From the NCBI RefSeq assembly GCF_000314005.1, contig NZ_JH980292.1, positions 4,066,121-4,130,120 on the forward strand: a stretch of 64,000 bases of DNA. The letters are read 5' to 3'. Below the pieces are notes generated by a model. The model worked only from the letters and a program-made list of their open reading frames with translations, had not been told where the DNA came from and ran no database searches. Shown piece by piece: positions 8,172-16,774 of the stretch. Every line of letters begins with the position of its first letter. Within the stretch, counting starts at the first letter, position 1. The translations under genes and the position numbers were made by a program. The stretch comes from Spirulina subsalsa PCC 9445 (GTDB taxonomy: Bacteria; Cyanobacteriota; Cyanobacteriia; Cyanobacteriales; Spirulinaceae).

Positions 8172-9401
8172 TTACTGATCCGCCTTAGCGCAATTGAGCA
8201 TCCGTAACGTAGCCGTAGCCGCATAATTACGCAGAGAAGCCGCATTAGGCGAAAAACTCGTTCCCCGCTCATTCAAGGGAGACGCAACCCCACAATAGCC
8301 CGACATCTCACGAATCACGGCATTTCCCCAGTGACCACTGGTATCGGTGAAATTAAAAGGTGTTTGTTTCTGACCCAATTGAGCGCTCATACCCCGTTGG
8401 GTTCTGCTATACTGAGCCGCTTTCTGCATGATGGCCATAAGTTCTGCCCGTGTCACCGCTTGGGCAGGGCGAAACTGCCCATCTGGATAGCCCGTCACAA
8501 TCCCCGTATTGCGCGCCCACTGAATCTTACCCGCACTCCACCGAGAGGCTGCCACATCTGGGAAAGGAGCCGAGGCCAGATTAGTCGGTTCCGTTGCACT
8601 GACACCCGGAATGGTTCTCAAGGCCTCAAACACCATCGAAACCACTTGTTCCCGCGTTAAAGAAGCCAGAGGGCGGAAAGTATTATCTTCCGGGAAACCC
8701 GCAATAAAGCCCACTCTCACCGCTTCCTCAATTTGGGTGCGGTAGATATCCCCCGTAATGTCTCGGAAGGTTGCCGGGGTGCTAGGAGGGGTTGTGGGGG
8801 GTGTTGTTGGGGGTGTTGTGGGAGGGGTAGGAGTTCCACCTACGGGAGTTCCTTCATAGGTGAAATAAACATGACCTAATGTGCGGTCTTGATAGGTGCG
8901 TTTTGTGAAGCGCCAACCCGGAGTCAGAACTAAACGACTATATCCCCCGGGATTTAAACCATTAGTCCGAGCGAGAACCAACTCTTGTAAACCCGGACGG
9001 GCGCCTGTGCGCGGGGTAGCGACTAATAAAAGTTCCCCGCTCCGTTGAACCACCCGCAACAGATAGTCTAACCCGTAATCCTCATTATTGATGCGTACTG
9101 AGTAGCCGTTACTGTCGGAAAAACGCCCACAATGTCCGCTAAAGTCAAAGGTTGTCCAGAGAGGGTTAATCACAATAGGAGAGCTGCCTGACTCAGCCCA
9201 ACACTGGTTTCTCCCGGGCAGTTGTTCAATAATCATCAGGTTAAATTGATTGCTGCCAAAGGGTGTCGCCACGGCCGCAAAAGACCCTTGATCAACTTCC
9301 TGTTGACCAAAAAGGGAGGCCTTGGCGGGACTCATCCAGAGGGTGGTTGAAAGGGCGGCTGTTGCTAGGGCTGCAAATTTCAGTGGTAGTGCCAATTTCA
9401 T
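8172..9401 (-). CDS. DUF3747 plus S-layer homology (SLH) domain exported protein
   Basis: ATG at 9401 is chosen because AAGGAG lies 7 nt upstream; a longer frame to 9440 lacks this. The signal peptide (MKLALPLKFAALATAALS...AKAS) is followed by a DUF3747-like domain with paired Cys (about 30-190), a (TPPT)n linker near 195-210, then two clear SLH repeats (FRDITGDIY...TREQVVSMVFEAL and FPDVAASRW...TRAELMAIMQKAA) and a divergent third. SLH domains bind peptidoglycan-linked polymers, so the protein is probably anchored in the periplasm or outer layer. The role of DUF3747 is unknown. Confidence 0.88.
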   Translation of the reverse strand: MKLALPLKFAALATAALSTTLWMSPAKASLFGQQEVDQGSFAAVATPFGSNQFNLMIIEQLPGRNQCWAESGSSPIVINPLWTTFDFSGHCGRFSDSNGYSVRINNEDYGLDYLLRVVQRSGELLLVATPRTGARPGLQELVLARTNGLNPGGYSRLVLTPGWRFTKRTYQDRTLGHVYFTYEGTPVGGTPTPPTTPPTTPPTTPPSTPATFRDITGDIYRTQIEEAVRVGFIAGFPEDNTFRPLASLTREQVVSMVFEALRTIPGVSATEPTNLASAPFPDVAASRWSAGKIQWARNTGIVTGYPDGQFRPAQAVTRAELMAIMQKAAQYSRTQRGMSAQLGQKQTPFNFTDTSGHWGNAVIREMSGYCGVASPLNERGTSFSPNAASLRNYAATATLRMLNCAKADQ

Positions 9402-9440
9402 GCTAATACTCCTTAATTTCCGGATCAGGTGAGATATCAA

Positions 9441-9847
9441 AACCCATAGGAAACTGTGACCATAGTCTTGTCAAGCATGGCTATGGTACCGTGGTTTACT
9501 GGGCGATGGTGGAATCCTTGTCTATTCTCTCAACCTCTTGCGCTTTTTGAAGGAAAAAGCGGGGAAAGTGTTCCCTAGGGGCGAGTATCTGTAGATAGGG
9601 TCTGCTGAATCACTGGGCTAGGGAACGGGGAGCAGGGAATAGGGGATAATTCTTGATTCTTTGACTCCTGACACCCGACTCTCCGACGCATTCAGCAAGC
9701 CCTACTTATTTCTTAACCCGAACATAAATTGATTTGTCGGGCTTTCAGGATAGGATGAACAATGGACGGCAGGGGACGCATCATGGCCTGTGAATTGAGG
9801 ATTCGCCCCCTCCCGCAAGTTCTTGTGTTGCTTCTTCCTCAACGATT
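9441..9847. other. Divergent intergenic region between the SLH gene and ppk
   Basis: 407 bp without a gene. The left part should hold the SLH promoter. It contains one 108-bp dispersed repeat (listed separately). No tRNA, riboswitch or clear terminator was seen. Confidence 0.5.
9597..9704. repeat. Dispersed repeat AGGGTCTGCTGAATCA ... CATTCAGCAAGCCCTA
   Basis: The cleanest small copy of the family: 108 bp, imperfect inverted ends of about 16 bp, and an interior of ggaacggggagcaggg and actcctgacacccgactc units. Confidence 0.8.
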
Positions 9848-12007
9848 ATGTCCAAAGCCAAAGCCTCCGATCCCACTGCTACAACCCTAAATTTCAAAGA
9901 TCCCCAATACTACTTCAACCGCGAATTGAGTTGGTTAGAGTTTAACTACCGTGTTCTCCACGAAGCCCTAGACCCCCGCACCCTATTACTCGATCGACTC
10001 AAATTTTTGGCTATCTTCAACGCCAACTTAGATGAATTTTTCATGGTGCGCGTCGCTGGACTGAAACAACAAGTAGAAGCAGATGTGCATAAACTCACCC
10101 CCGATGGTCGCACCCCTTCTCAACAATTGGAGGAAATTAGCGATCGCCTGCGTCCCATGGTCGAACAACAGGATCAAATCTTTGAACACACCCTCAGACC
10201 CCAACTTGCCTCAGAAGGGGCTTATTTAGTCAACTACTTTGATCTGCACCAAGAACAACGGAAATATCTACAACAATTCTTTGAAGCCCATATTTTCCCC
10301 GTCCTCACCCCCCTAGCCGTCGATCCCTCCCATCCCTTCCCCCACATCTCCAACCTCAGTTTAAACCTAGCCGTCCTCGTCCAAGATCCCGAAACCAAAG
10401 AAGAACTCTTTGCCCGGATTAAAGTCCCTCAAGTCTTGCCCCGTTTCGTCAAACTGCCCAATGATCTCCAAGACTCTGGAGAGAAAGCTGTAGTCTGGAC
10501 AGGTGTTCCCTTAGAACAAGTCATTGCCCATAACCTAGAAACCCTGTTCCCCGGCATGAATGTCCAAGAATGTTATCCCTTCCGGGTGACACGCAACGCA
10601 GACATTGCCCTAGAAGAAGATGAGGCCGATGATCTCCTCTTAGCCATTGAAAAGGAATTGCGGAAACGGCGCATGGGCGGATCCGCCGTCCGTTTAGAAA
10701 TTCAGGCCTCCATGCCCGATAGCGTGCGTCAAACCCTCATGAGAGGCTTGGATCTCGACGAAATCGACGTTTATGAGGTGGAAGGACTCTTAGGGCTACA
10801 AGACCTCATGACCTTGCTTAAACTGCCCTTACCCCATCTCCTTGAACCTGCTTGGACTCCAGTAGTTCCTCCCCGCATTCAACGGATGTTTGACTCAGCT
10901 GAGGCCAGTCGTAAATTAGAACGGGATGATGGAGAAGACATCTTTCAACTCTTATCCCAAGGGGATTTACTCTTACACCATCCCTATTATTCCTTTACCT
11001 CCTCGGTGCAGGAGTTCATCACCCAGTCTGCTTGTGATCCCCATGTGTTAGCGATCAAAATGACCCTCTACCGGACTTCTGGGGATTCTCCTATTGTTAA
11101 AGCCCTGATTCAAGCGGCGGAAAATGGGAAACAAGTGGTAGCGCTGGTGGAATTGAAAGCCCGTTTTGATGAAGAAAATAATATTCAATGGGCGAGAACC
11201 TTAGAACAGGCGGGGGTTCATGTGGTGTATGGTTTAGTGGGTCTTAAAACCCATACTAAAATTGTCCTAGTGGTGCGTCAGGAAGCCAATGCCATTAAGC
11301 GTTATGTCCATGTTGGGACGGGGAACTATAACCCCAAAACTGCTCGCTTATATACGGATTTGGGTTTATTAAGCTGTCGGGATGAATTGGGAGCGGATTT
11401 AACGGACTTGTTTAATTTCCTGACGGGGTATTCTCGCCAGAAGTCCTATCGAAAATTGTTAGTCTCTCCGGTGAATTTGCGCGATCGCCTGATGACCCTC
11501 ATTGACCGAGAAATCAAGAACGTCCAAGGGGGAGGCACGGGTCGGATTGTGGCTAAAATGAACTCTTTAGTAGACCCCAAAATGATCGCCAAACTCTACG
11601 CAGCCTCTCAAGCGGGGGTAAAAATTGACCTGATTGTGCGGGGGATTTGTTGTTTACGGCCTCAACTCCCAGAGGTGAGCGAAAATATCAACGTGATTAG
11701 TATTGTTGGCGCATTCCTTGAACATTCCCGCATCTTTTATTTTTATAACCAAGGGGAAGATGAGGTTTATATCGGCAGCGCCGACTGGATGCCGCGCAAT
11801 TTAGATCGTCGTGTGGAAGCGGTGACACCCATTGAAGATCCCGAAATTGTCAAAGATATTCAAGAAATTTTGGGGGTCATGTTGGCGGATAATCGTCAAG
11901 CGTGGGAATTACAAGAGGATGGTAGTTATCAGCAACGGCAACCTGAAACCCGCACCCAATCCCGCAGCGCCCAAAAGATGCTGATGGAGATGGCGTTAGG
12001 GAGTTGA
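9848..12007 (+). CDS. ppk: Polyphosphate kinase 1
   Basis: 719 residues, normal length. It reversibly polymerises the gamma-phosphate of ATP into polyphosphate, a cyanobacterial phosphate store. The N domain starts at YYFNRELSWLEFNYRVLHEA. The two phospholipase-D-like catalytic domains follow, with the phosphorylated His in LKTHTKIVLV (about residue 469), the nearby HVGTGNYNP motif, and a second catalytic segment FLEHSRIFYF. Nothing is unusual. The ATG at 9848 is well supported by family starts. Confidence 0.97.
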   Translation: MSKAKASDPTATTLNFKDPQYYFNRELSWLEFNYRVLHEALDPRTLLLDRLKFLAIFNANLDEFFMVRVAGLKQQVEADVHKLTPDGRTPSQQLEEISDRLRPMVEQQDQIFEHTLRPQLASEGAYLVNYFDLHQEQRKYLQQFFEAHIFPVLTPLAVDPSHPFPHISNLSLNLAVLVQDPETKEELFARIKVPQVLPRFVKLPNDLQDSGEKAVVWTGVPLEQVIAHNLETLFPGMNVQECYPFRVTRNADIALEEDEADDLLLAIEKELRKRRMGGSAVRLEIQASMPDSVRQTLMRGLDLDEIDVYEVEGLLGLQDLMTLLKLPLPHLLEPAWTPVVPPRIQRMFDSAEASRKLERDDGEDIFQLLSQGDLLLHHPYYSFTSSVQEFITQSACDPHVLAIKMTLYRTSGDSPIVKALIQAAENGKQVVALVELKARFDEENNIQWARTLEQAGVHVVYGLVGLKTHTKIVLVVRQEANAIKRYVHVGTGNYNPKTARLYTDLGLLSCRDELGADLTDLFNFLTGYSRQKSYRKLLVSPVNLRDRLMTLIDREIKNVQGGGTGRIVAKMNSLVDPKMIAKLYAASQAGVKIDLIVRGICCLRPQLPEVSENINVISIVGAFLEHSRIFYFYNQGEDEVYIGSADWMPRNLDRRVEAVTPIEDPEIVKDIQEILGVMLADNRQAWELQEDGSYQQRQPETRTQSRSAQKMLMEMALGS

Positions 12008-12109
12008 GATCCTTTGGGTGGGGGCGCAATGGCAATGAGTGGCGAGGTATTGATCACAATTGAAAATTGTCTGACTAAGGGGAGTCTGTAAGGTTCCAAA
12101 CTCACAAAA

Positions 12110-13441
12110 TTATCTCATTCCGAACTCAGCTTGAATTTTCTTAACTGCCTGACACAAGCCTTCACCATGAATCAAGCCAACATAGCCCAAGAATTGAATT
12201 GTTTCACTGCGATCAACAACAGTCACATGATGAACTCTGACAATATTACGGGTAAGAATTAGAAAACCACAATCATTTCTTAAATTATCTCTTAGGTTAA
12301 ACTGACTTAAAATTTCGTCAGTAAAATTGAGTTGTTGTGATAATTTTTGTCGAAATTCACTTTTAATATTAGTCATGCCAGGAACCTGATTGAGGCGCAA
12401 AATAACTTTATCAAGAATATCTTGAGTTATTTCTTTTGTATTTTTTGGGCAGATCATTGTTGCCATCCGATTTGCAATCATGGAATCTTTAAAGTAGCTT
12501 GAATGTGCATTGGGTGTGCCTACAATACCAGGCAACAGATTAATTCCTTCTCGTATAGCAATGGAATTATCAAGGTAGCTCGGACGTTTAGCAGACATAC
12601 CAAAAATATCAGATAGCATAACAATTGCTTGCTCTAAATCATCATTCTTCTTAATCAAGACTTGCACCGCACTATCAATTTTTTTAGAAACTTGATCAAG
12701 GTAATTTGCATCACCATCAAAAACATCTTCAACTGTTATCAAATTATGATCGATTTCTCGAAGTAAAGGACGGATTGGATAGGCAATAAGGTCAGAACCG
12801 TTGATAAAATTTAACCAGCAAATAGGTTGACCAGCCCTCGAATAATGACGTAAACTATCCTTTATATTTGATGGCGTTGTTCCTAATGTCATATTGATCA
12901 TGGCAATAGGTGATCCCATCGTTACGATTCCTTGCAACGAAATTCGATTCCTTAACAATGTTCGTAAATCCAATGCCGGATCATTTGATAAAAAACGCTG
13001 TGAAAATAAGATATCCCAGAGAATAACTGTTCCGAAAGAGTGGGTTATGAAGTAAATTTCACGTATTTCTAAATGTATATTTAGGATTTGATTGATTTGG
13101 CTATAAATTGCTCTACGAATTTGACAACCAACGTCTGTATTCAGGTAGTTAAACACATCTCCAGTAAACCTAGAAAGTAAACCTCGTCTTGCTGGTTGAT
13201 ACTTAAAGCTTTGATTTCCATCAAAATCGAAATTTTGCTGTTTTTGTTCAGAAAAATCTCTATCGATTGATGTCCACATTTCATCCATTTTGCCAGAGAA
13301 ATTACCCCAAAAGCCTTTGTGTATGTATGGCACTTCTTTATTTCGCTTATTGAGAGCATTCTTAATGAGCTTTGGTAATGGCTCCGCATAATCTGAGTTG
13401 CGAACTGCGACACCATGAATAAAAAAGATTAACTTTGCCAT
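12110..13441 (-). CDS. Alpha/beta-hydrolase (lipase-like) protein with unknown C-terminal domain
   Basis: 443 residues. The N-terminal strand LIFFIHGVAV gives the oxyanion region, the nucleophile elbow is THSFGT (Ser about 135), the acid is likely NGSDL (Asp about 217) and the His is in NAHSSYFKDS (about 313), a complete triad. Residues about 330-443 form an extra domain that I cannot place, ending LIHGEGLCQAVKKI. Base composition is clearly more AT-rich than the flanking ppk and Uma2 genes, suggesting recent transfer. It could be a lipase, a phospholipase-type effector or a housekeeping esterase; only the fold is supported. Confidence 0.7.
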   Translation of the reverse strand: MAKLIFFIHGVAVRNSDYAEPLPKLIKNALNKRNKEVPYIHKGFWGNFSGKMDEMWTSIDRDFSEQKQQNFDFDGNQSFKYQPARRGLLSRFTGDVFNYLNTDVGCQIRRAIYSQINQILNIHLEIREIYFITHSFGTVILWDILFSQRFLSNDPALDLRTLLRNRISLQGIVTMGSPIAMINMTLGTTPSNIKDSLRHYSRAGQPICWLNFINGSDLIAYPIRPLLREIDHNLITVEDVFDGDANYLDQVSKKIDSAVQVLIKKNDDLEQAIVMLSDIFGMSAKRPSYLDNSIAIREGINLLPGIVGTPNAHSSYFKDSMIANRMATMICPKNTKEITQDILDKVILRLNQVPGMTNIKSEFRQKLSQQLNFTDEILSQFNLRDNLRNDCGFLILTRNIVRVHHVTVVDRSETIQFLGYVGLIHGEGLCQAVKKIQAEFGMR

Positions 13442-13547
13442 CAGTAGACTTCTCCGAATGTGTGGCTAACTCTGATCCATTAAATTTTAACCCAAGGTTA
13501 TCGGAAGTTGATCCCATCGTTTGTGTCATCACCATCAGGCGAACAAA

Positions 13548-14168
13548 CTAACCCCCCAACACCTCAGCCGCCGTCACCGTCAAACCGGGAAACGTTGGGG
13601 AAATCACCCGATCATCCCCCCGAAACTGCTCAATCTCATAATCCCCCTCCACCCAACGACAAACCGATAACGTCGGCCGCTTTGGTCGGCCAATATGCCG
13701 CGTTCCCCCTAAACCGGCATAGTCCACAATCCAATATTCAGGAATCCCCAACACCGCATAATCTTCCAACTTTCGCGCATAATCATTCTGCCAATTGCTG
13801 CTCACCACCTCCGCCACCCAAGGCAACGAAGACCCCAACGTCAACACCGATTGACCCGCCCAAAACGGCTCGTTGGCCAACTCCCGCCGATCCACCACCG
13901 CCACATCCGGGCGAAACGCCGTCATTCCCTGCTCCATCGGCCGCAAAATCCCCCGCTGCAACACAAACCAGGGCAAACCCAACTGCTCAATTTGCACACA
14001 AATTTTCGCCGTGATCAATGCTGCCACCTGTTCATGCTGACCCGTCGGTTCCAAGGCAAATACCTCCCCATCTATCAACTCAAAGCGGTTATCTTCCCCA
14101 TAGTTGACAAGAAACGCTTCCCAAGAAACCACAGGATTAGGGGATAGTCGATCAAGGGCAAGGGTCAT
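13548..14168 (-). CDS. Uma2-family (DUF820) PD-(D/E)XK nuclease-like protein
   Basis: 206 residues from the ATG at 14168; the frame extends six bases to a TTG, which is less likely. The family pattern is present: RFELIDGEVF near the N-terminus, FRPDVAVVDRREL, then EVVSSNWQNDYARKLEDYAVLGI.EYWIVDY, with Asp and Glu/Lys at the positions expected for a restriction-type fold. These proteins are very numerous in cyanobacteria and their function is not established. Confidence 0.9.
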   Translation of the reverse strand: MTLALDRLSPNPVVSWEAFLVNYGEDNRFELIDGEVFALEPTGQHEQVAALITAKICVQIEQLGLPWFVLQRGILRPMEQGMTAFRPDVAVVDRRELANEPFWAGQSVLTLGSSLPWVAEVVSSNWQNDYARKLEDYAVLGIPEYWIVDYAGLGGTRHIGRPKRPTLSVCRWVEGDYEIEQFRGDDRVISPTFPGLTVTAAEVLGG

Positions 14169-14289
14169 GGGCAAAACTCCGGTTGAGCGATCGCCTCCAT
14201 TGTAAAACTTTCATCCTCACCCAAAGCCAGGAAATGGGTTATGATTTGGTGATTTGGGTTGATGGTCGGTGCGAGGTAGGCAAATGTAT

Positions 14290-14748
14290 TTAAGTACGCT
14301 TTAGGGTTGATGGATAAACTTGGTGATTTGGGTCCCACCAGAGAATATAAAAAACACCTCGATCTAGAATCCCCCATAGTCGTTTTTTACTTGATAGGCG
14401 AATTGACCAGAGTTTATCTTGATCGTCCATATTGATTTCTTTCAGTCTCTTACAAGCAATAGAACTAGGCTTTTTAGCTTTAAAGTCAACATCACAACTA
14501 TGATGCTGTTTTTTCGCATCAAGAAAAATTTCATTCCAAGTCATTGTTTCCAGATTCCACAACACATCACGGATTTCTTTTAAATCATCATACGTTGCTT
14601 TATCCCAACCAAAATTATCTCCACAATCCATAGAAGAAAAAGCCCAACAAGCCTTATGTTGAGCGTAAATATTGGGATCAATGGCCCGCTTGGGAATTTT
14701 CTCAGCTTGCGGAGTCTTTCTAACCTTGGGTTGCTTATTTTTCGCCAT
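14290..14748 (-). CDS. Probable toxin of a Panacea-type toxin-antitoxin pair
   Basis: 152 residues, basic N-terminus (MAKNKQPKVRKTPQ), a central W/F/D-rich block (SSMDCGDNFGWDKATYDDL) and a C-terminus with ILWWDPNHQVYPS. This C-terminal WDP-H-VYPS pattern is what I associate with the partner protein of DUF4065 (Panacea/PanA) antitoxins. It starts three bases after the stop of the Panacea gene, so the two are cotranscribed. The toxic activity is inferred from the arrangement only. Confidence 0.7.
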   Translation of the reverse strand: MAKNKQPKVRKTPQAEKIPKRAIDPNIYAQHKACWAFSSMDCGDNFGWDKATYDDLKEIRDVLWNLETMTWNEIFLDAKKQHHSCDVDFKAKKPSSIACKRLKEINMDDQDKLWSIRLSSKKRLWGILDRGVFYILWWDPNHQVYPSTLKRT

Positions 14749-14751
14749 TGC

Positions 14752-15752
<1,001 letters not shown>

Positions 15753-15827
15753 ACTTTACGGAAAGGGGGGGCGATCGCTCTCACGGTTCTGTTCTGGATG
15801 TTGATTCTAAAGTGAGGGCGGATCAGA

Positions 15828-15885
15828 GGGCGCAAGCGTTGCGCCCCTACGGCGATTGTCCTGTAGGGGCGCAATGCTTGCGCCC
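15828..15885. repeat. Near-perfect 23-bp inverted repeat (GGGCGCAAGCGTTGCGCCCC type)
   Basis: Arms at 15828-15850 and 15863-15885 match with a single G:T exception around a 12-nt loop. One arm is also found near 6984. It lies between the convergent pdxJ remnant and the DUF4926 pseudogene and could stop transcription from either side, though no T-run follows. Confidence 0.75.
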
Positions 15886-15913
15886 ACATTGAGAAGGCGA
15901 TCGCGCTGGGTCT

Positions 15914-16182
15914 TCAAGCGGTTTGCAAAAGCTCATAATGGAGTAACATCACCGCATCACAGGGGAGGGTTTCCATCGCGAAGGTTGTGCCGTCATTATT
16001 GGCGAATTCGACTTCGACGGCTTGATCATCGTATTCCATGATGACGGTTTCGACTTGACCTTTCAGTAAACGGATCGGTTGTCCGGTTTCAGGCTGCTTT
16101 GTTTTTTGGGGGTGGTGTCGCGATCTTCGGTGAGGGCAACGAGATCGAGGTCTTGGGGTTTTCTTCTGGATTTGAGGTTCAT
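15914..16182 (-). pseudogene. DUF4926-family gene with a one-base frameshift
   Basis: From the ATG at 16182 the frame reads PQDLDLVALTEDRD and then runs off. In the next frame the homologous continuation GQPIRLLKGQVETVIMEYDD, then VEVEFANNDGTTFAMETLP, ends at TGA 15914-15916. The shift lies in the adjacent homopolymers G5/T6 at 16102-16112; one base is missing. DUF4926 proteins are small beta-rich proteins common in cyanobacteria next to antitoxin-like genes. The gene follows the small antitoxin-like gene on the same strand. Confidence 0.75.
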
Positions 16183-16213
16183 AACCTTATTGGTATCTCG
16201 TAAACTGTTAATC

Positions 16214-16447
16214 TTATTCATGGCGCATCTGATGTTGAAGGACAACGGGATCGCCTTGGAAGCTTGGCGAGTCTTTCAGTGAACCGATAAAGTGATCGAG
16301 GGACAATTCAGGCAAAGCGGGGGTAAGTTGGCTTTGCCATTGTTGCTCATTTTCCAGTTCGGCTAGGATACGAGTGGCGATCGCATTTTGTTGTTGATCG
16401 GGTAGGGTTTTCAGTTGGGCGATCGCACGCTCTAATAGTTCGGTCAT
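16214..16447 (-). CDS. Small antitoxin-like protein
   Basis: 77 residues starting MTELLERAIAQLKTLPDQQQNAIATRILAELENEQQW. This helical N-terminus is common to many small cyanobacterial antitoxin-like proteins that precede toxin genes. The partner here would be the downstream DUF4926 gene, whose possible upstream start overlaps this stop. No DNA-binding motif can be defined. Function is inferred only from the type of protein and its neighbours. Confidence 0.6.
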   Translation of the reverse strand: MTELLERAIAQLKTLPDQQQNAIATRILAELENEQQWQSQLTPALPELSLDHFIGSLKDSPSFQGDPVVLQHQMRHE

Positions 16448-16531
16448 TGTTTTGCTCCTCGGATGTTGGGGGGATGTAGTCCAGACTGATATAAAATTTG
16501 GCGAAGATTAACAACACTTGTCCGATTCAGC

Positions 16532-16774
16532 TTTAACAAAAATGTTGCGGAATTCCCCTTCCTCGCTTGCAGGGACCGGATGGACTTGACCACTAACTCC
16601 CAAAGCGAAAACCAAGCTAAAAAGGGCTGTGTTGCAAGAGAAAATTTGGGTCTTAGGAACTAGGACTTCTGCCTGGGGAGGGAAGATAAGACTCGCTATA
16701 TTTCGGTATAGAAAGCACTTCCCATTGAATCAGGAAGCTCCATCCTCGCGCCTCGGCAGGGTGGGGTAGTTCAC
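16532..16774 (-). mobile_element. IS200/IS605-type MITE, copy 1 (inverted relative to copy 2)
   Basis: Read on the minus strand, it begins GTGAACTACCCCACCCTGCC and ends GGGGAATTCCGCAACATT plus TTTGTTAAA. A second copy, more than 90% alike by eye, lies at 52466-52763 and has about 55 extra bases near one end. The first end resembles the right end of the complete TnpB element at 53605 (GGGTGAACTACCCCGCCC). It codes for nothing and therefore depends on a transposase in trans. Its first 45 bases form the 3' end of the STAND gene. Confidence 0.8.

Noticed and set aside
14165-14377. 70-residue minus-strand frame between Uma2 and the PanA/PanT pair
   Set aside because: It overlaps the end of the toxin and the start of Uma2 in another frame, with no recognisable protein pattern or ribosome site.
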